From: Chryseobacterium sp. 52 | GTDB lineage: Bacteria > Bacteroidota > Bacteroidia > Flavobacteriales > Weeksellaceae | DNA: 64,000 nt | Assembly (NCBI RefSeq): GCF_002754245.1 | Contig: NZ_PEEX01000001.1 | Span: 4,382,001-4,446,000 of the forward strand | Reading direction: 5' to 3' | In this document: positions 36,470 to 45,683 of the stretch, in pieces | How the letters are laid out: every line of letters starts with the position of its first letter | Position numbering within the stretch: the first letter of the stretch is position 1 | Position numbers and translations under genes: made by a program | Notes under the pieces: model-generated | What the model saw: only the letters and a program-made list of their open reading frames with translations | The model's database searches: none | Told to the model about the DNA's origin: nothing

Positions 36470-37039
36470 TTAAATTTTTGAAACGACAAGGATATCGTCA
36501 TAGATATAAACGACTCTCACCGAATCACCGGACGGGATATTTTCTTTGTCTTCCGTCATCGCCTGAAGTTCGTGGCTTGTGCCATTCACAGAAATTGTGA
36601 TCTTTCCTTTACCACTCATATTGGCAGGAATGGTAAGATAGGTCTCGCCTGCTCTGCCAATCAGATTTTCCATCTTGAACGTATTGTCTTCCGTAAGTTT
36701 CATAATCTGAAGAATCAGGATGAAAAATAAAAATATAAATCCAGCTCCGATAAGTACCGCAACAAAGATCAATAATGATTTATTTCCTATTGAATTATAG
36801 AATGCCACTCCACCCCATCCAAAGCCGAGAAGAAAGTTGATCAAATTTCTGAAAGAAAATAACTGAAAAGGGCTATCAGCATGACTGTCGCCATTAAAAT
36901 CAGCATGAACTGCTACATCTCCGTGACCACCTCCGATAAAAGTAAGAACCGTTTGAATTAAGAAGATAAAGCTGGCTGCTATGGCTGTATACCAGAACCC
37001 TTGCTGAAGGGGCTCTAAATTTTGAAGAAACTCAAACAT
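36470..37039 (-). CDS. NfeD-like membrane protein, flotillin partner
   Basis: The product is 189 residues from 37039 (an ATG 18 bases upstream is in frame, but MFEFLQNLEPL is the usual kind of start). There are about three hydrophobic helices (residues ~15-35, 60-80, 85-110), then a C-terminal OB-fold domain of about 70 residues (GRAGETYLTIPANMSGKGKITISVNG ends with DDILVV). This is the YuaF/NfeD arrangement; NfeD-like proteins bind SPFH partners. It is followed 30 bases later by the flotillin gene, so the pair forms one operon. Confidence 0.88.
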   Translation of the reverse strand: MFEFLQNLEPLQQGFWYTAIAASFIFLIQTVLTFIGGGHGDVAVHADFNGDSHADSPFQLFSFRNLINFLLGFGWGGVAFYNSIGNKSLLIFVAVLIGAGFIFLFFILILQIMKLTEDNTFKMENLIGRAGETYLTIPANMSGKGKITISVNGTSHELQAMTEDKENIPSGDSVRVVYIYDDILVVSKI

Positions 37040-37261
37040 ACGATGCGTTTTCACCAAATATAATTAAAAAAAACCAATAAAACCTACAAATAAAAGGATA
37101 TAACACATCCATATAGTCGTCAATTATATGATTCTCATAAACCATGATAAGCGTGCTAAAAAAGATATTTAAAAAGAATTACAAAATTCCCTAAAAGTAT
37201 AAACTTCTGCCAGAATTCTATAACACTAAGACTTAGATTAGATCTAATTTTATCCCACGAA

Positions 37262-37666
37262 ATGAAAAGAGTATTCCACTTATTTTTTCTGTTTTTTTAT
37301 CTAGTAATTTCTTCGGGATTTACTACGAGTAAACATATATGTAAAGGAAACTCCAGTGAAATCCATGTAGGGCTGAAAAACCTTTCTGATATGGACTGCT
37401 CTAAGTGCAGTACCAATAAAGAGAAAAACCATGGAAAATGCTGTAAGTTAGAAGTAAAAAAAATCTACAGAGCAGATAATCTTACTGCTTCTCAGAAGAA
37501 TCTGCCCGTTAAATTTCTGTCTGCCTCCATTCCGTACCATAATTTAGGAGCGTTATTCGAAGTTACACCCGTTTATTCAGAAAAAACTTCCTCACTTTTT
37601 GATTTCGCCGAAAATCATTTTAATTATCCCTCCTTATATATTCTCCACTGCGTTTATAGAATTTAG
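37262..37666 (+). CDS. Cys-rich exported protein of the HYC_CC_PP type
   Basis: The product is 134 residues with a signal peptide (ending about SSGFT). It has a His-Cys pair (SKHICKG), a Cys cluster (MDCSKCSTNKEKNHGKCCKLEVKKI) and a closing LHCVYRI. The pattern matches the small HYC_CC_PP family of Bacteroidota as I remember it, although the PP part is not obvious. It lies 67 bases before a TolC-RND-adaptor run, where such Cys-rich proteins typically occur, so a role in sensing or binding copper or another metal is an inference. The 5' region (37058-37261) is divergent from the NfeD gene. Confidence 0.7.
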   Translation: MKRVFHLFFLFFYLVISSGFTTSKHICKGNSSEIHVGLKNLSDMDCSKCSTNKEKNHGKCCKLEVKKIYRADNLTASQKNLPVKFLSASIPYHNLGALFEVTPVYSEKTSSLFDFAENHFNYPSLYILHCVYRI

Positions 37667-37733
37667 AATAGCATTGAATCTTATCATCCCAAATCCTGGG
37701 AAACATTTTCAATATTCATTCTAAATTAATTTT

Positions 37734-39119
37734 ATGAATTCAAAATTTAATGCCCTCATTATATTGCTGGGCTGCCCTATTATTTCCTTTGGGCAGGTGA
37801 CCGGCTTAGAGGATGTATTGATCAAAGCTGAAAAAAGATATCAATCCATCAAGAAAAAAGAAGTGCATATCAAGGCGTCCCATGAACGCCTGAATCTTCA
37901 AAAAACCTATTATCTGCCGGAAGTAACGCTAATGGCACAACAGAGTTTCGGAACAATCAATGCTCAGAACGGACCGATGTACAGTCAGGGTGGTCCGGGA
38001 ACAGCTTCTACCTCAATGCCTCTTGCAGACCAGAACTGGAATGCTGCATTTGGAAGCTTATATCTGGCTAATATCAACTGGAATGTTTACAGTTTCGGAA
38101 AACTGAAAACCAAAGAACAATTGGAAACTGCCGATATTGAAGTCCAAAAATCTGACCTCAATCAGGAAATTTTTCAACATCAGATAAAAACAGCCGGTGC
38201 TTATTTTAACCTGTTGGTCAGCCAGCGCCTGGAACATGTACAGCTGGAAAACCACAAACGTTCCGAGGTTATCTATACGATTGCAAAAGCAAGGGCCGAA
38301 AGTGGATTAATTCCTGAAGTAGATGCCTCGTTGGCAAAGGCAGAAATGTCTAATGCCCAGACCTCCATTATCAACGCTAATGATCATGTTCTTGAGTATA
38401 ATAAAAAACTGGCGGATCTACTGGCTGAAGATTTCGCCACTTATCAGCTAGACCATTATTTTAGCGAAAATATTCCTTTAATGATCAATGAGGTCGCTTC
38501 GATCGAAGAACATCCCAACATGCTTTTTATTTCTCAAAAAATCAATAAAAGTAAGTTTCAGGAAGCTCACTTAGCAACCACCGGACTGCCCTCGCTTTCT
38601 ATTTTTGGAGTTTTTCAGGGACGGGGATCTGGTTTTGGATGGAATTATGTTCAGGATAATTCTGCCTATTCTTCATCTTATTTAAAAGGAGCAGGTGTAG
38701 ACCGAATGAATTACATCTTCGGATTTAATGTAAGCTGGAATCTTACTGACTTTTACAGGAGTAACTCAAAAGTCAATGAACAGAAACTTTGGACTAAAGC
38801 TTTAGACTTTGATCATCAACTGCTTCAACAGGAATTATCCAACCAACAGGGTCTTGCAGAATCAAAATTCAGGAATGCTCTCGCAAAGGTAACAGAAGCC
38901 AAAGTACAGATGGAAGCGGCCACAGATGCTTATCATCAACAGAAAGCCTTGTATGAAAACGGACTGACCACTATTGTGGATTTTACCCAGGCTTTATATC
39001 TGCTGAACCGTGCTGAGATCAATTATGAAATTGCCAAAAACAATTCATGGCAGGCCACCGTACTTATCGCTGCCTCCAGGGGTGACATGTCAATCATTAC
39101 CAAAGCCATTATCCACTAA
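37734..39119 (+). CDS. TolC-family outer-membrane efflux protein
   Basis: The product is 461 residues with a signal peptide (about 20 residues, SFG/Q). It is predicted to be a long helical barrel, with VYSFGKLKTKEQLETADIEV and RAESGLIPEVDASLAKAEMSNAQ marking the typical TolC/CusC helices. It exports substrate across the outer membrane as part of the RND system encoded next, whose permease starts 15 bases later. Confidence 0.92.
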   Translation: MNSKFNALIILLGCPIISFGQVTGLEDVLIKAEKRYQSIKKKEVHIKASHERLNLQKTYYLPEVTLMAQQSFGTINAQNGPMYSQGGPGTASTSMPLADQNWNAAFGSLYLANINWNVYSFGKLKTKEQLETADIEVQKSDLNQEIFQHQIKTAGAYFNLLVSQRLEHVQLENHKRSEVIYTIAKARAESGLIPEVDASLAKAEMSNAQTSIINANDHVLEYNKKLADLLAEDFATYQLDHYFSENIPLMINEVASIEEHPNMLFISQKINKSKFQEAHLATTGLPSLSIFGVFQGRGSGFGWNYVQDNSAYSSSYLKGAGVDRMNYIFGFNVSWNLTDFYRSNSKVNEQKLWTKALDFDHQLLQQELSNQQGLAESKFRNALAKVTEAKVQMEAATDAYHQQKALYENGLTTIVDFTQALYLLNRAEINYEIAKNNSWQATVLIAASRGDMSIITKAIIH

Positions 39120-39134
39120 CCAAAAAACTGAAAC

Positions 39135-42100
39135 ATGAATCTTATAAAGTTTGCATTACGCAGACCAATATCTGTAATGGTATTGGTCCTGGGCTTGCTG
39201 TTCTTCGGAATTAAAGCAGCCAAAGATGTAAAAGTAGATATCCTTCCGGAGATGGACCTTCCGGTTGTATATGTTGCCCATTCCTTTAACGGATATACGC
39301 CGCAGCAGATGGAGGGATACTTTACCAAAATGTATGTTAATATGCTTTTATTCACAAACGGGATCAAAAGTATAGAGTCTAAAAATACGCAGGGTCTGAC
39401 CTTGATGAAGGTTAATTTTTACGAAGGAACCAATATGGGAGAGGCCATTGCACAGATCAATGCGCTTTCTACCCGTTCTCAGGTATTTTTACCGCCGGGA
39501 GCACCTCCTCCTTTCATCATCCGTTTTGACTCCTCTTCTCAGCCTGTGGGACAACTGGTTTTCCGAAGCAGTACACAAACCAATAATCAGCTGCAGGATA
39601 TTGCAAATTTCAATGCAAGGCCATTCTTAATTGCTATTCCCGGCCTTACTACCGCTCCGCCGTTTGGAGGGAGCCCAAGAACGATAGAAATTAATGTGGA
39701 TCCGTACAAACTCCGTGCACACAGCTTATCGACAGAACAGGTTGTTGAAGCCATAAGCCGTAACAATATTACTTCTCCTTCCGGAAATGTATACATTGGA
39801 GATACCAATTATTTAACCCCTACGAATAATACAGTAAAAAAGGTAGAAGAACTGGGAGACATTCCTCTTTTTAAAGGAACAGCAGACAATGTATACATCC
39901 GGGATGTCGCAACCGTAAAAGACGGAGCAGACATTGCAACGGGTTATGCCCTGATAGATGGAAAGCGTTCTGTTTACATCAATATTGCAAAAGCAAGTAA
40001 TGCTTCTACTCTTGAAGTCGTCAACAAGCTAAAAGAAGCCTTACCAAAGATTCAGAAAAATATGCCTGAAGGTGTAGATATTTCCTATGAATTTGATCAG
40101 TCGGTTTATATTTCCAATGCTTTAAAAAGTTTAATCATCGAAGGTATTCTTGGCGCTTTACTGACAGGGCTTATGGTAATGCTGTTTCTTAATGACAGAC
40201 GAGCTGCCTTAATCGTTATTCTGACCATTCCAATCTCTATTATTTCAGGGGTCTTATTTTTAAAATTATTTGGACAGTCTATCAATATCATGTCATTATC
40301 CGGTTTGGCCCTGGCCATTGGAATTCTGGTAGACGAAAGTACAGTAACAATTGAAAATATCCACCAGCACTTTGCCATGGGCAAAACCCGGGCACAAGCA
40401 ATCTGGGATGCATGTAAAGAGATCGCATTTCCGAAATTACTGATTATGCTCTGCATCTTGGCTGTATTTGCTCCTGCCTTAATGATGAGTGGAATTCCGG
40501 GATCTTTATTTATGCCTTTAGCCATGGCGATCGGCTTTTCGATGATTGCGTCCTTTATTCTGTCACAAACATTTGTTCCTGTCATGGCTAACTGGATGAT
40601 GAAGCACGATCCAAAGACGTGTGAAAACCATAAGCCGGACTGGTTTAGTGGTTTCCGTGACCGCTTTGTAAACTTTTTATCTTCATTAATGAAACGAAGA
40701 AAAATAATTGTAAGCATAAGTCTTGCCGCCGCTCTATGTGTTGGATTCGGGCTTTATCAGATCACCGGAAAAGATGTACTTCCGTCAATAAATTCCCGCC
40801 AGTTTCAGGTCCGGATAAAAGCTGCTGAAGGAACCCGGATTGAGGTTACTGAAATAAAAGTAAAAAAGTTTCTGGAACATCTTAAAAGCAAGGTTGGAAA
40901 AGATAATATCGCGATCTCATCTGTATTCATTGGTCAGCATCCCTCTACATTCGCAGTGAGCCCAATCTATTTATATAATGCAGGTCCCCATGAAGCATTA
41001 ATGCAGGTTGCCCTAAAGGAATTTAATGGAAATTCTGATGAATTAAAAGATGAACTTCGGGAGTATTATAAAGAGAAAATGCCTGACCTTCAGATTTCTT
41101 TTGAACCTATAGAGCTTACTGAAAAAATTCTCAGCCAAGGTGCCAGTAATCCAATTGAGGTGCGTATATCAGGAATGATGAAAAAGATGAACCGTATGTA
41201 CGCAGAGAAACTTTTAGTGAAGCTGAAAGAGATCAAATACCTGCGTGATCAGCAGATTCCACAATCTATGAACTACCCTGCCCTGCACATTAACATAGAT
41301 AGGGTTCGTGCAGCACAATTGGGACTGGACGTTCAGGATATCGCCAAGTCATTGGTGGCTTCAACTGCTTCTACACGGTATACCAATAAAAATTTCTGGG
41401 TGGGTGGCATGATGGGAATCGCCTATGATGTACAAGTTCAGACGCCTCAGAATATCCTTAACAGCAAAGAGGAACTTGCCAATCTTCCTCTCTCTAAAAA
41501 TGCTGAGCGTCCGGTTTTAGGAGATGTTGCTTCTATAACCTCAACAAAAGAACTGGGTGAAAGCTACAATCTTGGAACAATGGGTTACACAACAGTAACC
41601 GCAAATACCCACAAAACAGATTTGGAACAGGCTTCTAAAGATGTAAAAAAAGCGATTGAATCACTGGGAGAGCTACCTAAAGGGGTCAACATCGAAGTAG
41701 CCGGAATGGCTCCCGTATTGAATGAAACTTTAGGCAGTCTTGCTTCAGGGCTTCTTATTGCTATTGTGGTGATCTTTTTAATGCTGTCTGCGACCTTTCA
41801 GTCTTTCCGGCTATCGTTGGTTATTTTAACTACGGTTCCGTTTGTAGTTGTAGGATCATTAGCTCTGCTTAAATTTACCGGCTCCACGCTTAATCTACAG
41901 TCTTATATGGGACTTATCATGTCAATCGGAGTTTCCATCGCTAATGCTGTTTTACTGATCAGTAATGCCGAAACTATCCGAAAATCAACGGATAATGCTT
42001 TAGAAGCAGGAATTGAAGCCGCAAAACTCCGCATCCGCCCTATTATTATGACAACCCTGGCAATGGCTGCAGGAATGCTTCCTATGGCTATAGGCTTTGG

Positions 42101-42287
42101 AGAAGGCAGTGATCAGGTTGCCCCATTAGGAAGAGCTGTCATTGGCGGACTCATATTCTCCACGTTCTCTGTACTTGTTATCCTTCCATTGGTTTTCGGA
42201 TGGATGCAGAAAAATTCGGGTATTATTTCACCATCACTCGATCCTGAAGACGAAGAAAGCATCCATTATTCAAATCCAAACAAATAA
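39135..42287 (+). CDS. RND efflux permease
   Basis: The product is 1050 residues, the normal length for HAE1/CusA-type RND transporters with 12 helices and two large periplasmic loops. The fourth helix has SGLALAIGILVDESTVTIENI, with Asp-Glu where AcrB carries its proton-relay pair Asp-Asp; CusA has Asp-Ala. Thus the sequence alone does not settle whether metals or organic compounds are pumped. The neighbours include a Cys-rich secreted protein and a lipoprotein with a Cys motif, which points to heavy metals. The adaptor gene starts 10 bases after the stop. Confidence 0.92.
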   Translation: MNLIKFALRRPISVMVLVLGLLFFGIKAAKDVKVDILPEMDLPVVYVAHSFNGYTPQQMEGYFTKMYVNMLLFTNGIKSIESKNTQGLTLMKVNFYEGTNMGEAIAQINALSTRSQVFLPPGAPPPFIIRFDSSSQPVGQLVFRSSTQTNNQLQDIANFNARPFLIAIPGLTTAPPFGGSPRTIEINVDPYKLRAHSLSTEQVVEAISRNNITSPSGNVYIGDTNYLTPTNNTVKKVEELGDIPLFKGTADNVYIRDVATVKDGADIATGYALIDGKRSVYINIAKASNASTLEVVNKLKEALPKIQKNMPEGVDISYEFDQSVYISNALKSLIIEGILGALLTGLMVMLFLNDRRAALIVILTIPISIISGVLFLKLFGQSINIMSLSGLALAIGILVDESTVTIENIHQHFAMGKTRAQAIWDACKEIAFPKLLIMLCILAVFAPALMMSGIPGSLFMPLAMAIGFSMIASFILSQTFVPVMANWMMKHDPKTCENHKPDWFSGFRDRFVNFLSSLMKRRKIIVSISLAAALCVGFGLYQITGKDVLPSINSRQFQVRIKAAEGTRIEVTEIKVKKFLEHLKSKVGKDNIAISSVFIGQHPSTFAVSPIYLYNAGPHEALMQVALKEFNGNSDELKDELREYYKEKMPDLQISFEPIELTEKILSQGASNPIEVRISGMMKKMNRMYAEKLLVKLKEIKYLRDQQIPQSMNYPALHINIDRVRAAQLGLDVQDIAKSLVASTASTRYTNKNFWVGGMMGIAYDVQVQTPQNILNSKEELANLPLSKNAERPVLGDVASITSTKELGESYNLGTMGYTTVTANTHKTDLEQASKDVKKAIESLGELPKGVNIEVAGMAPVLNETLGSLASGLLIAIVVIFLMLSATFQSFRLSLVILTTVPFVVVGSLALLKFTGSTLNLQSYMGLIMSIGVSIANAVLLISNAETIRKSTDNALEAGIEAAKLRIRPIIMTTLAMAAGMLPMAIGFGEGSDQVAPLGRAVIGGLIFSTFSVLVILPLVFGWMQKNSGIISPSLDPEDEESIHYSNPNK

Positions 42288-42297
42288 TTTTACATCA

Positions 42298-43383
42298 ATG
42301 AAAAACATTATATATACAGCCATTACAATCGGTCTCCTGAGTATCCCTGTTTCCTGCAAAGAGCAAAAGACAACAGCAATATCTAAAGAGGCCAAGCCGA
42401 TGATGATGCACGACATGAAAACAGTAGCCATCAAAAAAAGCAATCCAAAAGTTGAATTAAAACTTGCCGGCGAATTGATTCCGGATCAGGAAACAGCTTT
42501 ATTTGCAAAAATACCGGGTTATGTAAAGAAGATCAATGCTGATATTGGCTCTTATGTGAGTGCAGGACAGGTTTTAATGATTCTGGAAGCACCTGAAATC
42601 CAATCACAAGCCGCCAATGCCAAAGCCAAATGGCAAGCTCAGGAAGCGATCTATACCGCTACGAGGTCCAATTACGACAGAATTTATCGAGCCAATGAAA
42701 CCAAAGGGGCTATTGCTAAAGATGCTCTGGACCAGATTACAGCCCGGAAACTGTCTGATCAGGCTCAGGTAAATGCTGCAAAGTCAGCGTATCGGGAATT
42801 GCAGGATATTAATCAGTACCTTATTATCCGTGCTCCTTTCAGCGGAATCATTACAGAAAGAAATGTAGATCTGGGCGCCTATGTAGGGCCAATGGGTGGA
42901 GCTCCGCTGATGGTGATACAAAACACCTCAAAACTTCGTCTGAGCCTGTCTGTTCCTGAGGCACATGTTCAATACCTAAAGACGGGAGATACCATTTCAT
43001 TTAGGATTAATGCCATTCCTGAAAAAAACTTTAAAGCGACCATTTCCAGAAAATCCGGTTCGTTAGATGTAAAGCTGCGCTCAGAGAAAGTTGAGGCGGA
43101 TTTCGTTAATCATTCAAGAGAATTAAAGCCATTTATGATTGCAGAATCTGTCATCCCTTTACAAAGCCACGAACCGACCTTCTTTATTCCAAGATCCGCT
43201 CTGATAGAAAGTAATATGGGAATTTATATTATCCGGAACGAAGGTGGAAAAACCAAATTTGTTTCTGTAAAAAAAGGAAGGATACTGAATGATATGATCG
43301 AGGTTTTTGGTGAACTGACTGAAGGTGATAAGATCATTAAAAAAGGAAATGAGGAAATCTTAGAAGGAACTTTAATTAAATAA
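42298..43383 (+). CDS. RND periplasmic adaptor lipoprotein (MFP)
   Basis: The product is 361 residues from 42298 (MKNIIYTAITIGLLSIPVSC, lipobox Cys20); an in-frame ATG at 42142 lies inside the permease gene and is rejected. It has the adaptor order: membrane-proximal beta domain, a biotinyl-lipoyl hairpin split by a helical hairpin (KIPGYVKKINADIGSYVSAGQVLMIL ... FSGIITERNVDLGAYVG) and a beta-barrel. It joins the inner-membrane pump to TolC. MMMHDMK near the N-terminus is Met/His-rich, which would suit Cu(I) or Ag(I) binding as in CusB. Confidence 0.92.
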   Translation: MKNIIYTAITIGLLSIPVSCKEQKTTAISKEAKPMMMHDMKTVAIKKSNPKVELKLAGELIPDQETALFAKIPGYVKKINADIGSYVSAGQVLMILEAPEIQSQAANAKAKWQAQEAIYTATRSNYDRIYRANETKGAIAKDALDQITARKLSDQAQVNAAKSAYRELQDINQYLIIRAPFSGIITERNVDLGAYVGPMGGAPLMVIQNTSKLRLSLSVPEAHVQYLKTGDTISFRINAIPEKNFKATISRKSGSLDVKLRSEKVEADFVNHSRELKPFMIAESVIPLQSHEPTFFIPRSALIESNMGIYIIRNEGGKTKFVSVKKGRILNDMIEVFGELTEGDKIIKKGNEEILEGTLIK

Positions 43384-43391
43384 CATCAACA

Positions 43392-43826
43392 ATGAAAACA
43401 ATATTTAGAAACACATTCATCATTATTTTCGGATCTGCCGTTTTTTATGCGTGTGGTACTGAAAAGCCAAAAAGCAACCCACAACCTGAACCACAACCAG
43501 TACAGAAAGTACAGACTGTTGCTTCTTCAGGAAAATATTCAAAAGGCGATCAGGTTCCCAATGAAACGGTATGTATGGTCAACAATGCCTATATGGGTAA
43601 AAAGCAGATGGAAGTTCCTCATAATGGAAAGATGTATTACGGCTGCTGCGAAATGTGCGTAAAGCGAATCCCCAATGATAAAAGTGTAAGGGAAGCTGTA
43701 GATCCTTTTAATGGAAAAAAAGTAGATAAAGCCAATGCTTATATTGTCATGATCAGTGATGATGGAGAAGTAGCTTATTTTGAAAACGAGGAAAACTATA
43801 AAAAATTTTTAGCACAAAACTCGTAG
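43392..43826 (+). CDS. Metal-binding lipoprotein with a TRASH/YHS-like domain
   Basis: The product is 144 residues. A lipobox ends in Cys21 (VFYAC). A Pro/Gln-rich spacer (to about residue 52) leads to a small domain with VCMVNNAYMGKKQMEVP and KMYYGCCEMCVKRIP, the spaced cysteines resembling TRASH/YHS heavy-metal domains. The rest (KANAYIVMISDDGEVAYFENEENYKKFL) continues that fold. It closes the efflux operon (8 bases after the adaptor) and is presumably a periplasmic metal chaperone or sensor. Which metal is unknown. Confidence 0.8.
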   Translation: MKTIFRNTFIIIFGSAVFYACGTEKPKSNPQPEPQPVQKVQTVASSGKYSKGDQVPNETVCMVNNAYMGKKQMEVPHNGKMYYGCCEMCVKRIPNDKSVREAVDPFNGKKVDKANAYIVMISDDGEVAYFENEENYKKFLAQNS

Positions 43827-43851
43827 TTTATATTTTTTTAATTTTGTTTTT

Positions 43852-43880
43852 AAAGGCCCGGTAATTTATTATCGGGCTTT
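43852..43880 (+). terminator. Terminator of the RND efflux operon
   Basis: AAAGGCCCGGTAA pairs with TTATCGGGCTTT with a one-base bulge, followed by a T-rich stretch, 25 bases past the lipoprotein stop. The remaining gap to 44118 holds no gene I can support. Confidence 0.7.
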
Positions 43881-44071
43881 TATATTTTGGAATTTATTTT
43901 AGGAAATCTTCTTCCACCTTGAAGCAAAAGAACGAAAAGTTCAAGACCTGGAAACTTTCACTAAAAATGAAATCTGTACTTTCCATTCCTTAAAGACCAT
44001 ATCAATAGTATATTCTCAGGTAATCAATAATACCTCAATTTTTTATTTGTACCCCAATTTAAGACACCAAA

Positions 44072-44097
44072 AAAGACAGGCTGAAAAACCTGTCTTT
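44072..44097 (-). terminator. Terminator of the Mrp/NifU-like genes (GACAGG hairpin)
   Basis: AAAGACAGG (44072-44080) and CCTGTCTTT (44089-44097). On the minus strand it is followed by a T-run, 22 bases past the NifU-like stop. The same stem sequence ends the flotillin operon at 34808. Confidence 0.8.
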
Positions 44098-44118
44098 AAA
44101 AAATATTTCGTGTAATTT

Positions 44119-44367
44119 TTACTCTACATTGATTACTTTTTGAATCTCCGGAGCATGTTGCTTGATGGTATTTTCCACACCCAGTTTCAGGGTTGAAAAA
44201 TTAAGCGAGCATCCGGAACAGTTACCCAAAAGTTTTACAAAAACCTGGTTATCCTTCACGTCAATAAGCTCGATATCACCTCCATCCTTATTCAGGAACG
44301 GTCTGATGCTTTCCAGAGCTTCCATTACTCTCGTTACTGTATCTTCGTGTGTTATATTTGTTTCCAT
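44119..44367 (-). CDS. NifU C-terminal domain (Nfu-type) Fe-S protein
   Basis: The product is 82 residues, the standalone Nfu-type C-terminal domain. The CxxC motif (LLGNCSGCSLN) bridges a 4Fe-4S cluster between two monomers, for transfer to client proteins. ALESIRPFLNKDGGDIELIDV is characteristic. It follows mrp by 47 bases on the same strand, consistent with a joint Fe-S cluster carrier role in the cytoplasm. Confidence 0.94.
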   Translation of the reverse strand: METNITHEDTVTRVMEALESIRPFLNKDGGDIELIDVKDNQVFVKLLGNCSGCSLNFSTLKLGVENTIKQHAPEIQKVINVE

Positions 44368-44414
44368 ATTTCTTTAATTCAATTCGGCTTTTTTTCAAAC
44401 TTAATTGAAAATCA

Positions 44415-45524
44415 TTATTTTTTAGCTTTCGGCGAGCATCCTGCCATAGTCGAAATCTTTACAGCTTCTGTAGGGGGAAGATTTTTATTTCTTTCCAGAA
44501 GACTTTCTACCATTTTTCTCGCGGTTTCGGTGTAGATTTCTGCAATTTTAGAGCCTTCCTGAAGCGCAGCGGGTCTTCCGACGTCTCCGGCTTCTCTGAT
44601 ACTCTGAATCAACGGGATCTCTCCCAGCACCGGAATCCCCAGATCTTCAGCAAGATACTGAGCTCCCTGGTTTCCAAAGATGTAGTACTTATTATCAGGA
44701 AGTTCTTCCGGCGTAAAATACGCCATATTTTCGATTAATCCAAGAACCGGAATGTTAATACTTTCCATCTGGAACATTGCAATTCCTTTTCTTACGTCTG
44801 CCAATGCTACGTGTTGAGGGGTACTTACAATTACAGCACCCGTTACAGGTACTTCCTGAATGATGGACAAGTGAATATCTCCTGTTCCCGGAGGAAGGTC
44901 AATCAATAAGAAATCCAGTTCGCCCCAGGCTGCATCTCTGATCATCTGGTTCAATGCTTTTGAAGCCATTGGACCTCTCCATACTACCGCCTGATTCGCT
45001 CCTGAGAAATATCCTATAGAAAGCATTTTTACCCCGTAATTTTCAACTGGCTTCATCATGCTTTTTCCGTCAACTTCTACAGAAATTGGCTTTTCACCTT
45101 CTGTATCAAACATTGTAGGAACTGAAGGGCCGTAAATATCAGCATCCAGCAAACCTACTTTGAAACCCATTTTAGCTAAAGTAACTGCCATATTTGCAGC
45201 AACAGTGGATTTTCCTACCCCTCCTTTTCCGGAAGCGATAGCAATAATATTCTGAATTCCCGAAATCTGTTTTCCTTTGATCTGACTCTGCTGAATCTCA
45301 CTTGGTTCCGGAGAAACAATTTTAAGTTTTAAGTGAACATTTTCTCCAAACTCGCTGGCAAACGCCTGCTTCATTGCTGCTTCCAGCTTCTTCTTCTCGT
45401 GCATTGCAGGTGAATGAGCGGTCATGTCAATATAAACATCATCACCCATAATTTGAAAATTATTCACCAAATCGTCTACTTCTATCTCTTTAAGGAAATC
45501 TTGAACCTTTTCTTTCGTCAACAT
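44415..45524 (-). CDS. mrp: Mrp/NBP35-type P-loop ATPase, Fe-S carrier
   Basis: The product is 369 residues: an N-terminal MIP18-like (DUF59) domain (about 1-85) and the Mrp ATPase with Walker A GKGGVGKST (99-107), LLDADIYGPSVP, and LLIDLPPGTGDIHLSI. Members carry and deliver Fe-S clusters with a CxxC motif; here ENMAYFTPEELPDNKYYIFG stands where ApbC has its CxxC, and Cys363 near the C-terminus (MAGCSPKAKK) is the only cysteine. The cluster must then be held by one Cys per chain or this member works differently. The nfu-type gene lies downstream. Confidence 0.92.
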   Translation of the reverse strand: MLTKEKVQDFLKEIEVDDLVNNFQIMGDDVYIDMTAHSPAMHEKKKLEAAMKQAFASEFGENVHLKLKIVSPEPSEIQQSQIKGKQISGIQNIIAIASGKGGVGKSTVAANMAVTLAKMGFKVGLLDADIYGPSVPTMFDTEGEKPISVEVDGKSMMKPVENYGVKMLSIGYFSGANQAVVWRGPMASKALNQMIRDAAWGELDFLLIDLPPGTGDIHLSIIQEVPVTGAVIVSTPQHVALADVRKGIAMFQMESINIPVLGLIENMAYFTPEELPDNKYYIFGNQGAQYLAEDLGIPVLGEIPLIQSIREAGDVGRPAALQEGSKIAEIYTETARKMVESLLERNKNLPPTEAVKISTMAGCSPKAKK

Positions 45525-45683
45525 ACTAAATATAAATTGTTCACAAATTTACGGATTTTTTTGGCAATTTAGAATCTATAAAATCTATAACCTCATGTGA
45601 TAAATAAGATTACGAAACAGGCTGGTCATAAATTTCTTATCTTCATCTTTAGAATACCATTTCACCATTACAAAATATAACGT

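Noticed and set aside
40106..40717. A 203-codon minus-strand frame inside the RND permease gene
   Set aside because: Antisense shadow of a confident gene; no signal, motif or homology pattern.
42142..42297. Upstream in-frame ATG for the adaptor gene
   Set aside because: It lies inside the permease gene and would hide the lipoprotein signal peptide that begins at 42298.
43881..44071. Possible remnant of a gene after the efflux operon terminator
   Set aside because: A translated stretch looks protein-like, but no start codon or family pattern is present and it is too short to support.
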